Assembly: GCF_029525555.1 (NCBI RefSeq) | Contig: NZ_JAPDHZ010000003.1 | Location: forward strand, 1,922,001 to 1,986,000 | Source of the DNA: Cohnella ginsengisoli | GTDB taxonomy: Bacteria > Bacillota > Bacilli > Paenibacillales > Paenibacillaceae | Reading direction: 5' to 3' | DNA: 64,000 nt | In this document: positions 54,824 through 64,000 of the stretch, in pieces | How positions within the stretch are numbered: position 1 is the stretch's first letter | Layout: the number at the start of each line of letters is the position of its first letter | Made by a program: the position numbers and the translations under genes | The notes under the pieces: generated by a model | The model's input: only the letters and a program-made list of their open reading frames with translations | Database searches by the model: none | Told to the model about the DNA's origin: nothing

Positions 54824-56842
54824 CTAGCCGGCAGCCGGTATGCGGATGCTGATGGAGAGCCCGTCGTTCGGAGCCGAGCAGAAAACGATCTGGCCGCTCA
54901 TGCTATGCACGCGCTCCTTCATGCCGTATACGCCCATGCTTGCGAATGCGCTCTCCGCTTTCTCGATGTCCATGCCAACGCCGTTGTCTTCGTAGTGCAA
55001 TTGAATCAAGCCTGCGGACGCCGCGAGCGAGATCTTCACCCGGGTCGCCCGCGAATGCTTGGACGCATTCGCGAGCAGCTCCTGCACGACGCGGTATATG
55101 CCGAGCATCTGGTCCTCGCACAAAGCTTGCCCGATATCGCCCAGCTGGTAGTCGATCGCATAATCGGCGCGAAGCTGGGTCAGCTCGAATAGCGACGCCA
55201 GCGAGGATGCGAGCCCGGCTTCCTTCAGCATGGGCGGGCGCAAATCGATGCACGTCATGCGGATCTGGTACATGACGTCAAGCAATCCTTCCGCGATCGA
55301 CTGGAGCTTGCCCCGCGTATCCGGGTCCAGCGTCGGATCGGCGATCATCTGCTCCGCCTTGCGATACCAGACGATCTGCTCCTGGAGCACCGAGTCGTGC
55401 AGATCCTGGGCGAATCGCTTGCGCTCGTGCTCGTTCAGCTTGAACAGCAGCCGGAGCAGCTTGGACGGCACGGCGGCCTGCGTCGATGCCGACTCCACCT
55501 CCCGGGTCAAATCCTCGATCACGAGGAAGTTGTCATACAGCACGCTGACGTAACGGCAGATCGTCTCGAGCCATATGCGGACCTGCTCGAGCCGAAGCGG
55601 CTCGGGGCGCTCGCCCACGCACAGCACGCAGGCCGATGTGCGGATATCCCCGATCCGGATGAGATAGCCGTCCGGCCCTTCGACGAGGCGGCACAGCGGC
55701 AGGCCGGCGCTCCACGCCCGTGGCGCCGAAGTCAGCCAGCGGGGAATGCGCGCCCCGCCGCGCAGGACGCTGCGGCGATCGGGCCGAACTTCCAGCAGCG
55801 AGATTTCTTCGGTCCCGAGTACGTCCCGCACGACCTGGATGAGGCGGCTCTCCATCTCGGATACCTTGACCATGCCGAACAGGGCGCTCGAGAATCCGTC
55901 CAGGCTATTTTGCAAGCGAACGTACAGCTCGCCGTTCTCCCGGACCAGTCTCTCGGTCTCCAGCCGGTCTCGCTCCGCCTGCTTGCGTTCGGTGATGTCG
56001 CGCAGGACGGAGATCGCCGCGACGCCTCCCTTATAAGGCACGGGACCCGAGATGGCCTCCACGTGGACGAACGAGCCGTCCATTCGCACGATCCGCTGCT
56101 CGACCGGCGCGCTCGTGCTGCTCTCGCGGTACGCCTTCGACAAGCGCGACAGCGCCAGGTCCAAATCTTCGGGATGGATCATCCCGAAAATTCTGGCTTC
56201 CGTCAATTCCTTATCCGCGCCGAACAGCGCCTTCGCCGCCGGATTGGCGTATTCGACCCGGTAATCCCGGTGAAAAACGATCGCGTCAGGGCTCTGTTCG
56301 ACCAAACGAAGGTCCATTCCTTCGAGCGCGAACGCCGCCGCCATCTCCGCGTCGACCCGCGGCGCGTCCGCCGCCGCTTGTCGGACGGCCAGCTTTTCCG
56401 CGGTCGCGTCGCGAATGATCGCATTGATGAAAATGCGTTCGGATGCGTCCGTCGGGAATGCGACGCTGACCCGCAGCCATCGCAGCTCTCCGTCCGCGCG
56501 AATGATGCGGCACTCCAGGTCGGTCTCCCTGACGTCCGGCACCGTCATGTCCAGCGCTAGAAATTCGCCGTAATCGTCCGGATGCACGATCCGGCTCCAT
56601 GCGCGCATATCTTGCAGCTGTTCCTTCTCGTATCCCGTAATCGACAGCACGGAATCGGATAAATAATCGCAGCGCCCCGTCTCTGCCTCGTACGAACAAA
56701 TCGCCACGCCTACCGATTCCATGATGCGGCGCATTTTGATTCGTTCCAGGTCAAGCGAAGCCGTAGACGATTTCTTGTAGGTCTGGTTCCGGGTGGCAGT
56801 CAACGCTCGCTGAGAGATGATAGGCGATTTTTTCACGTGCAT
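54824..56842 (-). CDS. Cytoplasmic PAS-domain sensor histidine kinase (HisKA_3)
   Basis: A 672-residue kinase with no membrane helices. PAS 1 is at about residues 38-150 (MESVGVAICSYEAETGRCDYLSDS), PAS/PAC 2 at about 180-295 (LVEQSPDAIVFHRDYRVEYANPAA; VAAISVLRDITERKQAERD), then a GAF-like region and the HisKA_3 dimerisation helix with phospho-His in RKRFAQDLHDSVLQEQIVW, and HATPase_c (ELLANASKHSRATRVKI; YEDNGVGMD). It senses a cytoplasmic signal and pairs with the NarL-type regulator downstream. An AT-rich promoter region precedes it. Confidence 0.9.
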   Translation of the reverse strand: MHVKKSPIISQRALTATRNQTYKKSSTASLDLERIKMRRIMESVGVAICSYEAETGRCDYLSDSVLSITGYEKEQLQDMRAWSRIVHPDDYGEFLALDMTVPDVRETDLECRIIRADGELRWLRVSVAFPTDASERIFINAIIRDATAEKLAVRQAAADAPRVDAEMAAAFALEGMDLRLVEQSPDAIVFHRDYRVEYANPAAKALFGADKELTEARIFGMIHPEDLDLALSRLSKAYRESSTSAPVEQRIVRMDGSFVHVEAISGPVPYKGGVAAISVLRDITERKQAERDRLETERLVRENGELYVRLQNSLDGFSSALFGMVKVSEMESRLIQVVRDVLGTEEISLLEVRPDRRSVLRGGARIPRWLTSAPRAWSAGLPLCRLVEGPDGYLIRIGDIRTSACVLCVGERPEPLRLEQVRIWLETICRYVSVLYDNFLVIEDLTREVESASTQAAVPSKLLRLLFKLNEHERKRFAQDLHDSVLQEQIVWYRKAEQMIADPTLDPDTRGKLQSIAEGLLDVMYQIRMTCIDLRPPMLKEAGLASSLASLFELTQLRADYAIDYQLGDIGQALCEDQMLGIYRVVQELLANASKHSRATRVKISLAASAGLIQLHYEDNGVGMDIEKAESAFASMGVYGMKERVHSMSGQIVFCSAPNDGLSISIRIPAAG

Positions 56843-57099
56843 TCCCTTCCTCGCGCACCATATTTCTAAATTCTAAAATAAGATGAATGGTAAATTACTC
56901 ATTGGTAATATAATCAAACTTTTTTCGCGCAAATTTCGACACTATTCTATATATTTCGATATCCTTGGATCATAATTTTAGTCCGAATCACTGAACATTT
57001 GCTTAAATTTTCAAAATGGGGCGTTCCATTTTTTACCTTTAGTCTTTCAACGGATCGTTCCGAGTCCCGCGTTCGGGCGCCAGCGCGCGTGAACGCACG

Positions 57100-57150
57100 A
57101 AAAAAGGGCGGTGCAGCGTCATTTTTCCATGACGCGCACTGCCCTTTTTC
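57100..57150. terminator. Strong bidirectional terminator after cheB
   Basis: AAAAAAGGGC pairs with GCCCTTTTT, with an inner GCGTCAT/ATGACGC stem. It lies 30 bp past the cheB stop, in a 337-bp gap (56843-57179) with no gene. The rest of that gap is the AT-rich upstream region of the PAS kinase. Confidence 0.85.
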
Positions 57151-57179
57151 CAACAATCCGAACGCCTGTCCTCCCACGC

Positions 57180-58254
57180 TCAGCCCTTGCCCGTGACTTG
57201 TACGATCTTGTCGGCGATTCGCCCGAGCGGCAACACATGCCCCACGCAGCCAAGCTCGATCGCGGACCGCGGCATGCCGTATACGACGCAAGTCTCCTGC
57301 GACTCCGCGATCGTCGAGGCGGCGCCGAGTTCCTTGGCCAGCAGCATCCCCTTCGCGCCGTCCTGTCCCATGCCCGTCATGATGACGTAGTGGCGCTTCA
57401 GCTTGGACAGGCGGGTCACCGATTCGAACAGCACGTCCACGGAAGGACGGTGGCCGCTTCGCAGCGGGTCCTCCGTGAGCTTCACGAGATACTCGCCGTT
57501 CTTCTCCGCGACGGTCAGATGCCGGTCGCCGGGCGCGATATAGACGCAGCCTCCTCGCAAGGCCTCTCCGTCCTCCGCTTCGGATACGCGCACCTCGCAG
57601 ATCGTGTTCAGCCGTTCGGCGAGCGACTTGGTGAAGCGCGGAGGCATATGCTGCACGACCAGCACCGGGTAAGGGAATCCCGCCGGCAGCGCCGACAGGA
57701 CGGCATCCAGCGCGCGCGGCCCCCCCGGTGGACGTGCCGATCGCGACGACCTGGCCGAACGTCCTGAAGCCCGGCGAATCCTCGCGGCCCGCGCCGGCGA
57801 CGGCGCGCTTGGCGGCGGGGTTCGCCTCGGGCGGCGTCTTCAGCGCCGCCTTTTGCGTTTTGGACGCCGCTTTGACCTTCGCGACCAGTTCCGTCCTCAC
57901 CTTGTACAAGTCGAAGGAGGTCGAGCCCGAAGGCTTGCCGACGAAGTCCACGGCGCCCCGCCGCAGCGCGTCAATGGTGGCGACGGCGCCCTCTTGCGTC
58001 TGCGAGCTCAGCATGACGATCGGCACCGGGCGCGACCTCATGATGGCGGATACCGCATCCAGGCCGTTCATGCCGGGCATCTCGACGTCCATCGTGATGA
58101 CGTCCGGCTTGAGCTCCTGGGCCATGCGCACCGCTTCGGCGCCGTTCGTCGCCACCCCCGGCACGGTCAGCGCCGGGTCCTCCTCGAGCAGGCGCTTGAT
58201 CAGCTTGCGCATGAAGATCGAGTCGTCGACCACCAGCACCCGAATCGCAGCCAT
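57180..58254 (-). CDS. cheB: Chemotaxis methylesterase CheB (frameshifted)
   Basis: CheB removes methyl groups from chemoreceptors. The receiver domain has VVDDSIFMRKLI and phospho-Asp in VITMDVEMPGMNGLDA; the C-terminal esterase has the catalytic Ser in AIGTSTGG, His in VVQHMPPRFTKSLAERL and Asp in IMTGMGQDGAKGM. The frame breaks at GGGGGGG (57720-57726). Removing one G gives GTSTGGPRALDAVLSALPAGFPYP. At about 357 residues it is full length. Start at 58254; an upstream extension crosses cheR and is wrong. It lies 37 bp after cheR. Confidence 0.92.
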
Positions 58255-58291
58255 CGCGTCCCTCTCCTTTCCTTGACCGCCCAAGCGGACC

Positions 58292-59084
58292 TCACGTCTT
58301 GCGATAGAAAAAAGCGTCTGTCGTCTCCAGCCCGTACCGCTCCGGTTGAAAGACCTGCTCGGTCCCCCCCGATAAATAAGTACCCGCCTTTGTTCAGCGA
58401 CTTGGCGAAGTTCCTGAATACGCTTTCCTTGGCGGCGTCGGTAAAATAAATGAGCACGTTGCGGCATACGATGAGGTCGAAGCCCTGCTCGTACGGATCG
58501 GCGAGCAAATTGTGCTGCTTGAACGTGACGCTCCGCTTGATCTCCTCGGATATCGCGTACGTTTCCCCCGTCACTTTGAAATGCCGGCTCAGGATCGGCT
58601 TCGGTACCTCTCGGACCGAGGAGGACCCGTACAGGCCTTCCCGCGCCTTTTTGATCGCCGTCTTGTCGATGTCCGTCGCCAGAAGCTCGTATTCATGCCG
58701 CTTAAGCAGGCCGGAGAGCACGATGGACAGCGTGTAGGGCTCGTCGCCGGTCGAGCAAGCGGCGCTCCAGCAGCGGAGCTTGCCGCGGCTTGCGGCCAGA
58801 TCGGGAATGATTTTTTTCTCCAGCGTCTCCCACCGCTTGGCGTTGCGGTAAAACTCGGATACGTTGATCGTCATGCGGTCCAGAAATTCCTCGTACAGAT
58901 CGGCGTCGCGCAGCATGCCCTCGAACAGCTCGCAAAACGTGCGATAGCCCCGCCGGTCCCTGAACGTGGCGAGCCGCCTGCGCATCTGGTCTTCTTTGTA
59001 CTGCAGCAGGTCAATGCTCGTCTTGCCCTTCAGCTTCGCGACGAACTGCGCAAAGTCAAGATCGTCGGCTTTCGCTGCCATCAT
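58292..59084 (-). CDS. cheR: Chemotaxis methyltransferase CheR (frameshifted)
   Basis: CheR methylates Glu residues of chemoreceptors with S-adenosylmethionine. The protein has the N-terminal CheR_N helices (DLDFAQFVAKLKGKTSIDLLQYKEDQMRRRL), TINVSEFYRNAKRWETLE, and the SAM site LRCWSAACSTGDEPYTLSIVL, then VCRNVLIYFTD. The frame breaks at GGGGGGG (58364-58370). With one G removed it ends GGYLFIGGTEQVFQPERYGL with a stop at 58292. About 263 residues is normal for CheR. Confidence 0.93.
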
Positions 59085-59101
59085 CGTTCATCCCGCCTTC
59101 T

Positions 59102-60700
59102 CTATGCTTTGCGCGTGCGGAACATCGCCACCGACGCATTCAGCTCTTCCGCAAGGCCTGCGAGCGTCTGCGCGGTCGCCGCGGTCTCTTGGCTGCTGGC
59201 GGCCGCTTCCTCGGCCGCGGCGGAGATGCTCTCGATCGATGCCATCATGTCCGACGACTGCGCCGCCTGCTGCTCGCTCGCCGCCGCGATCTCCGCGACC
59301 CGGCCCGCCGACTCGCTCACCTTGGCGAGGATGCCGCCGAACGCTTCGCCCGTGCGCTCCGAGCCTGCCAGTCCGCTCGCCACGGCCTCCACGCTGCGCC
59401 GCGTGTTCGCCTGCATGCCCTTGACGATCTGCGCGATCTGCTTGGTCGCCTCTCCGCTTCGCTCGGCGAGCTTGCGCACCTCGTCGGCCACGACGGCGAA
59501 GCCGCGCCCTTGATCCCCCGCGCGGGCGGCTTCGATCGCCGCGTTCAGCGCGAGCAAATTCGTCTGCTCCGCGATATCGTCGATGACCGAGACGATCTCG
59601 CCGACCTGCTCCGAATCCTGCGCAAGCCGCGACATCTGCGCGTTCACTTCGTTCATGCCTTGAATCGATGCCTCCACGACCCGGCTGCCGTCCTGCGCGA
59701 TCTCCATCGCCGCGTTCGACAGGTCCGAGGCGTGCTCCGCGCTTCTGGCGACCGATCCGATCGCCTCGGACAGCTCCTTGAACAGCTCGGTCATCGTCTG
59801 CGCGGAGTTCGCCTGGGTAGAGCTGCCTCCCGCGATTTCTTCCGTGCTGGCCGATATTTGCTGCGTGGCGGAAGATACGTTTTCGGCGGAAAACTGAATG
59901 CGCGCGACCGTCCCCCGCAGATCCTCGATCATGCGATTGATAGAGGCCGCCAGACTGCCGACTTCGTCCCGCGTGTCGATGTCCGAGGTCTCTCTCAGGT
60001 CGCCCTGCGCCACGCGGCCGACAAGCTCGACCGTGCGGCGGAGCGGGCGGGAGATATGCCTGGAGATGTAAAAACCGAGCGCTACGCTCAGCAGCAGCGC
60101 AGCCGCGATCACGACGAACGTCGACTTGCGGGCAGACGCGTACATGCTGTCGCCGCTGTCGCTCGTTTCATTGGCGATCTTGACGTTCAGCGCCACCAGG
60201 TCGTCGATTTCTTTGGACACGGCGGCGCCCGTTGTTTTGAGATCCCCTTGCATAAGCTTCATGAACGCGTCGTGCTCATCGTTTCGGGCAAGCTGGAGCG
60301 CCTCCTGGAGCTTTACGTCGTATGCCTGCCAGTCCGGATCAAAGTGCGCGAACAACGCCACTTCCTCAGCAGTCATTTTAGTCTTGCTGTAGATATCCAC
60401 TTGGCGAAGCAACTCAGCCGCAGCAGCCCGCGCTTGGTCTTCGTATTCCTTCTTTTCGGCAGCGGTCTTGCCGAACGCGTTGTAATCGCGAATGTTAACG
60501 CGGATGAGTTCATACTGCGTTTGCGCCTCCGAGAGGCTTGCGATCGGGATCAGATTGTTGTCGTACATGTTGCCTAGCGCGTCGTTGATCTTGCCAAGCT
60601 GACCCAGTCCCATCATTCCGATGAAGATTAACAGCGCGGCCATCAGCGCGAAAGCGATGCCTAGCTTGAAGGATATTTTCAAATGTCCGAACCAGCTCAT
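59102..60700 (-). CDS. Methyl-accepting chemotaxis protein (4HB sensor)
   Basis: A 532-residue chemoreceptor. Helix 1 is at residues 9-31, a four-helix-bundle type periplasmic domain spans about 32-190 (DNNLIPIASLSEAQTQYELIRVN), helix 2 is at 192-212, then HAMP (SRHISRPLRRTVELVGRVA) and the signalling domain. The hairpin tip EQTNLLALNAAIEAARAG is intact, and flanking helices carry Glu/Gln-rich methylation sites. It lies between cheA and cheR in the cluster. Confidence 0.94.
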   Translation of the reverse strand: MSWFGHLKISFKLGIAFALMAALLIFIGMMGLGQLGKINDALGNMYDNNLIPIASLSEAQTQYELIRVNIRDYNAFGKTAAEKKEYEDQARAAAAELLRQVDIYSKTKMTAEEVALFAHFDPDWQAYDVKLQEALQLARNDEHDAFMKLMQGDLKTTGAAVSKEIDDLVALNVKIANETSDSGDSMYASARKSTFVVIAAALLLSVALGFYISRHISRPLRRTVELVGRVAQGDLRETSDIDTRDEVGSLAASINRMIEDLRGTVARIQFSAENVSSATQQISASTEEIAGGSSTQANSAQTMTELFKELSEAIGSVARSAEHASDLSNAAMEIAQDGSRVVEASIQGMNEVNAQMSRLAQDSEQVGEIVSVIDDIAEQTNLLALNAAIEAARAGDQGRGFAVVADEVRKLAERSGEATKQIAQIVKGMQANTRRSVEAVASGLAGSERTGEAFGGILAKVSESAGRVAEIAAASEQQAAQSSDMMASIESISAAAEEAAASSQETAATAQTLAGLAEELNASVAMFRTRKA

Positions 60701-60730
60701 AGGTGTTCCCTCCGTTTTTTCGTTAACCGT

Positions 60731-62873
60731 TCATCGGGCGCCCGTCCTTGCGAACAGCGCCGATATCTCGAGAATCAGGGCCACGCTGCCGTCGCCCAGG
60801 ATCGTCGCGCCGGCGATGCCTTCCACCTTGCCGATGTAGGAGCCGAGCGACTTGATGACGATCTCCTGATTGCCGATGAGCTCGTCCACCGTCAAGGCGA
60901 GGCGCTTCTCGGCGGAGCCGATGATGACCAGCGGGATCTGCTTCCGGCTGTCGTTCGCCCCGGCAACGCCGAATCTGTCGCGGATATCCGCCACCGGGAT
61001 GACCTGATTGCGAATCAGCACGACCGGCTGGCCGCGGACGGAGCGAATCTCTTCGGCGGGAACCCGCACGATCTCCGCGATGTTGTTCATCGGGATGATC
61101 AGCGTCTGGCCATTGCACTTGACCAGCAGCCCGACGATGATCGCCAGCGTCAGCGGCAGCTTGATCTTGAACGTCGTCCCGCGGCCCAGCTCCGAACGGA
61201 TATCGATCATGCCGTTCAGCTTTTCGAGATGGCTCGCCACGATGTCCATCCCCACCCCGCGTCCGGACACGTCGCTCACCCGCTGCGCCGTAGAGAACCC
61301 CGGCCGGAAGATCAGGTCGATCGCCTCCCGGTCTCCCAGGGCGTCCGCTTCCTCCTGCGTGATGATTCCTTTGGCGACCGCCGAGGACCGCATTTTCGCC
61401 GGATCGATTCCCGCCCCGTCGTCCTCGACGTAGATGACGACTTGATTGTCTTCGTGCGCGGCTTTGATGCGCAGGATGCCCTGGCGGGGCTTGCCCGCCC
61501 GCTCCCGAACCTCGGGCAGCTCCAGGCCGTGGTCGACGGCATTGCGGATGAGATGGATGAGCGGATCGGCGATCTCCTCGATGAGGGTGCGGTCCAGCTC
61601 CGTGTCCTGCCCCTCCATGACGAGCTCGAGCTCCTTGCCCAGATCCCGGGAGAGATCCCGGATCATCCGCGGGAAGCGGCCCATCAGCTGCTCGATCGGC
61701 AGCATCCTGGCCTTCATGACGCTCTCCTGCAGATCGCCGATAATCCGCGAGAGATGGTCCGCGATATGCCCGAGCTCGCCGACCGAATCGTCCTGGAAGC
61801 GGCGTCGCTGCGTGCGGGCCACCTGCTGGATGCGCGTCTGGTCGATGACGAGCTCGCCGACGAGGTTCATCAGATCGTCGAGCCGCTCCACGCTCACGCG
61901 GATCGTCTGCGCTTTGGGCTTGGCGGCCGCTGGAGGCTGCGGCGCAGGCGGAGGCGACGCGGGCTGCCGGTCAGAGCGCCCCGCGTTCGCGGCCGTCGCC
62001 GGAGCAGCCGTCACCGCAACTGGCGACGGAGACACTTCCTCATGCTCCAGCGCACGATAATCCATCTCCGCCTCCTCGGGGAGCACAGGCTCGGCTTGCG
62101 CGCTCGCGACGTCTGCCAGACCGGCCGTCATCGCGGCCAACTCGGACGGTTCCTGCGTTCCCGCGTACAGATACGTCAGCTCCGGCGAATCTCCGCCGCT
62201 CTCGCCGATGCTCTCGTAATCGGGCGAGGCTAGAAGCACTTCGCCCCACTCCGCGAGCATCGTCTGGATGACGTAGGCCCTGGCGCCCTGAATGAAGCAA
62301 TCGGGCGACAGACGAACGGACACCCAGGAGAGGCGAAGTCCTTGCTCGAGCGCGCTTTTCATGTGAAGGCGGATCGATAAGGACAGCGCCGGACGCTTCA
62401 AGCCCGGGGCGGCGACAGGGGCAGAAGCCCCCCTCCGCCGTCTGGCCGGCAACGGAGTCCGCCACTTGCCGGCGGCCTGGAGCAGCTCCGCCTTCTTTTT
62501 CCGAATCGAATCGCTCTAGCGCCTGCAAGCATGCGGACACGTCCACGGTAATGCAATCCTGGTTCAGGATATCCTCCTTCATCAGCTTGAGGCTGTCGAG
62601 CGAACGGAACAGCAGGTCGATCAAGGGCGGCGTGACCGTTCTTTCCTTGGACCGGACCAGGTCGAGCAGATGCTCCATCCGGTGGGTCAGGCGCTTCATC
62701 TCCTCGAAGCCCATGGCGGCCGACGAACCCTTCAAGGTATGCGCCGCGCGGAAAAGGCTCTGGATCACCTCGCCGGACTCGCAATCCCGCTCTAGCCGCA
62801 TGATCACCTCGTCCATCAGCTGAAGCTGCTCGTCCAGCTCTTCCAGAAATACCTCTTTGTATTCAGACAGCAT
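60731..62873 (-). CDS. cheA: Chemotaxis histidine kinase CheA (frameshifted)
   Basis: About 714 residues, full length. Domains in order: P1 HPt with phospho-His in FRAAHTLKGSSAAMGF; a P2 domain (SWVSVRLSPDCFIQGARAYVIQTML); P3 dimerisation (VSVERLDDLMNLVGELVIDQTR); P4 ATPase (HLIRNAVDHGLE; EDDGAGID; GRGVGMDIV); P5 CheW-like domain (PLTLAIIVGLLVKC). The frame breaks at GGGGGG (62428-62433) in the P1-P2 linker; with one G removed EKEGGAAPG connects through AEGASAPVAAPG. It precedes the MCP gene by 31 bp. CheY is not seen in the window. Confidence 0.93.
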
Positions 62874-62886
62874 ATTCGGTATCCCC

Positions 62887-63309
62887 CTAGTCTTGAAGCA
62901 GAACTTCCTCCAGCTGCAGGATGCCGACCAACCCGCCGCTCGTCAGCCCGATCCCCGTGAACAGCCGGCCGTCGAGCCCGCCGAAGCGTCCCTGCGGCGC
63001 TTGAATGTCGTTGAACGTCGTCACTTTGCTGACGCGGTCGACGATGATGCCGACCGTGTCGACGGCGTGGTTCACGACGACGATGCGAGTCTGCTTCGAA
63101 TAGGGCTGCTCCTCCATCCCGAACAGGTCGCGCAGGCTGAGCACAGGCACGATCTTGCCCCGGAGGTTGATGACCCCTTTGACGTACGGCATGACGCCCG
63201 GAATATGCGTGATGTCCTGCATCTTGATGATCTCGTGGATGTCCTGTATGCGGATGGCGTACTGCTCGCGCTCGATGCCGAACTCCACGTACTGTTCTTG
63301 CGCCGTCAT
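62887..63309 (-). CDS. cheW: Chemotaxis coupling protein CheW
   Basis: A 140-residue CheW that links receptors to CheA. The family core is seen as YAIRIQDIHEIIKMQDITHIPGVMPYVKGVINLRGKIVPVLSLRDLFG and VDTVGIIVDRVSKVTTF. Start at 63309 (MTAQEQYVEF) fits the usual N-terminus; the longer frame to 63540 overlaps the upstream MCP gene. It is 13 bp ahead of cheA. Confidence 0.95.
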   Translation of the reverse strand: MTAQEQYVEFGIEREQYAIRIQDIHEIIKMQDITHIPGVMPYVKGVINLRGKIVPVLSLRDLFGMEEQPYSKQTRIVVVNHAVDTVGIIVDRVSKVTTFNDIQAPQGRFGGLDGRLFTGIGLTSGGLVGILQLEEVLLQD

Positions 63310-63358
63310 GGCGGTTGCTCCTCTCGGTGTTGGCTCTCGCCGATCGCGGCGGTATCGG

Positions 63359-64000
63359 TCAGTCGACCTTGAAGACGGATGCGGACTCGTGCAGCCGCTC
63401 CGCGAGCTGCGCGAGCGATTGGGAAGTCGACGCCGTCTCCTCGGAGGCGGCCGCAGCCTCCTCGCTGGCGGCGGAGATGCTCTCGATGGAGCGTCTGACC
63501 TCGTCGGACTGCGCGGCCTGCTCCTCGCTGGCGGCGGCAATCTCCCCGACCTTGTCCTCCGTGGCGGAGACCATGGACAGGATGCGCTCGAACGCTTCGC
63601 CCGTCTCTCTGGAATGGCTCACGCCTTCGGCGACCGCCCCTACGCTCCGTTCGGTGTTGCGCTGCATTTCCTTGATGATCGCGGAAATTTGCTTGGTCGC
63701 TTCTCCGCTGCGCTCCGCGAGCTTGCGGACTTCGTCGGCGACGACGGCGAAGCCGCGTCCCTGATCGCCCGCGCGGGCCGCCTCGATCGCCGCGTTCAGC
63801 GCCAGCAGGTTCGTCTGCTCGGCGATGTCGCCGATCACCTCGAGGATCTCGCCGATCTTGGCGCTATCTTCGGCCAAATGCGCGACCTGGTTGCTGACTT
63901 CTCCCATGCTGGCCACGGAACGGTTGACGACGGCGCCGCCATCCCGGGCGATCGCCGAAGTTTGCGACGCCAGCAGCGCTGCCGCCTCCGCGCCTTCGGC
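63359..64000 (-). CDS. Methyl-accepting chemotaxis protein, C-terminal part (cut by window edge)
   Basis: The last 213 residues of a second chemoreceptor; the sensor and membrane parts lie beyond the window. The signalling hairpin EQTNLLALNAAIEAARAG and the following GRGFAVVADEVRKLAERSGEAT are intact. The end VFKVD lies 49 bp before cheW. It is very similar to the receptor at 59.1-60.7 kb across the signalling tip but ends differently. Confidence 0.93.
   Translation of the reverse strand, partial: AEGAEAAALLASQTSAIARDGGAVVNRSVASMGEVSNQVAHLAEDSAKIGEILEVIGDIAEQTNLLALNAAIEAARAGDQGRGFAVVADEVRKLAERSGEATKQISAIIKEMQRNTERSVGAVAEGVSHSRETGEAFERILSMVSATEDKVGEIAAASEEQAAQSDEVRRSIESISAASEEAAAASEETASTSQSLAQLAERLHESASVFKVD

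Noticed and set aside
57100..57150. Possible small RNA at the long hairpin after cheB
   Set aside because: A/T runs on both sides and its position after a stop codon fit a plain bidirectional terminator.

Overview
The window looks like a chromosomal segment of a high-GC, endospore-forming Firmicute of the Paenibacillaceae (Cohnella or Paenibacillus type). The evidence is YesM/YesN-type two-component systems beside ABC sugar importers, many lipobox solute-binding proteins, a Bacillus-style glycine riboswitch, a T-box leader, and a probable YhcN/YlaJ-type lipoprotein. The DNA is mostly GC-rich, with one visibly more AT-rich stretch at about 27.5-33.3 kb. No rRNA, tRNA, phage or CRISPR locus was seen.

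Region 1 (1-11.1 kb) is an amino-sugar salvage locus. A minus-strand operon reads murR-like regulator, murQ etherase, lipoprotein solute-binding protein, two ABC permeases, anmK, a GNAT acetyltransferase and a PIG-L deacetylase (cut by the window edge). Facing away from it are a GH4 glycosidase and a BadF-type amino-sugar kinase. Near-identical TGAAAT-N3-ATTTCA palindromes flank the regulator gene. Together these suggest ABC-driven uptake and recycling of MurNAc, anhydro-MurNAc or muropeptide sugars in place of the usual PTS route.

Region 2 (11.2-26.4 kb) holds a lipoprotein cytochrome c, tatC and tatA, a GH42 beta-galactosidase, a YesN/YesM pair, a divergent solute-binding protein with two permeases, a 50-bp tandem repeat array, a GMC dehydrogenase with a Tat-signal small subunit, and a lipoprotein. 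The Tat genes, cytochrome and dehydrogenase plausibly form one periplasm-side oxidation system.

Region 3 (26.5-33.3 kb) has a lone gcvH under a tandem glycine riboswitch, a decayed NTF2-like pseudogene, and a lipid gene set: phospholipase-D-like protein, DUF1206 membrane protein, PAP2 phosphatase, diacylglycerol-kinase-like protein and a second PAP2 phosphatase.

Region 4 (33.3-53.9 kb) carries a second YesN/YesM system with its ABC importer, an AraC/GyrI regulator, a Pro/Ala-rich hypothetical protein, a CrtC/AttH-like protein, an MFS exporter, a TetR-controlled membrane protein/glycosyltransferase/PlsY-like operon, a proS remnant, a T-box-controlled serC-serS pair, a SIR2-like DUF4917 gene, a flavin reductase and a VOC dioxygenase.

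Region 5 (54-64 kb) is a PAS histidine kinase/NarL regulator pair followed by a chemotaxis cluster (mcp, cheW, cheA, mcp, cheR, cheB).

At least 18 genes or gene junctions are broken by one-base shifts at short homopolymers, almost always one base too many in a G or C run. This looks like a sequencing artefact, so I annotate those genes as whole CDSs and give the break point in each entry.
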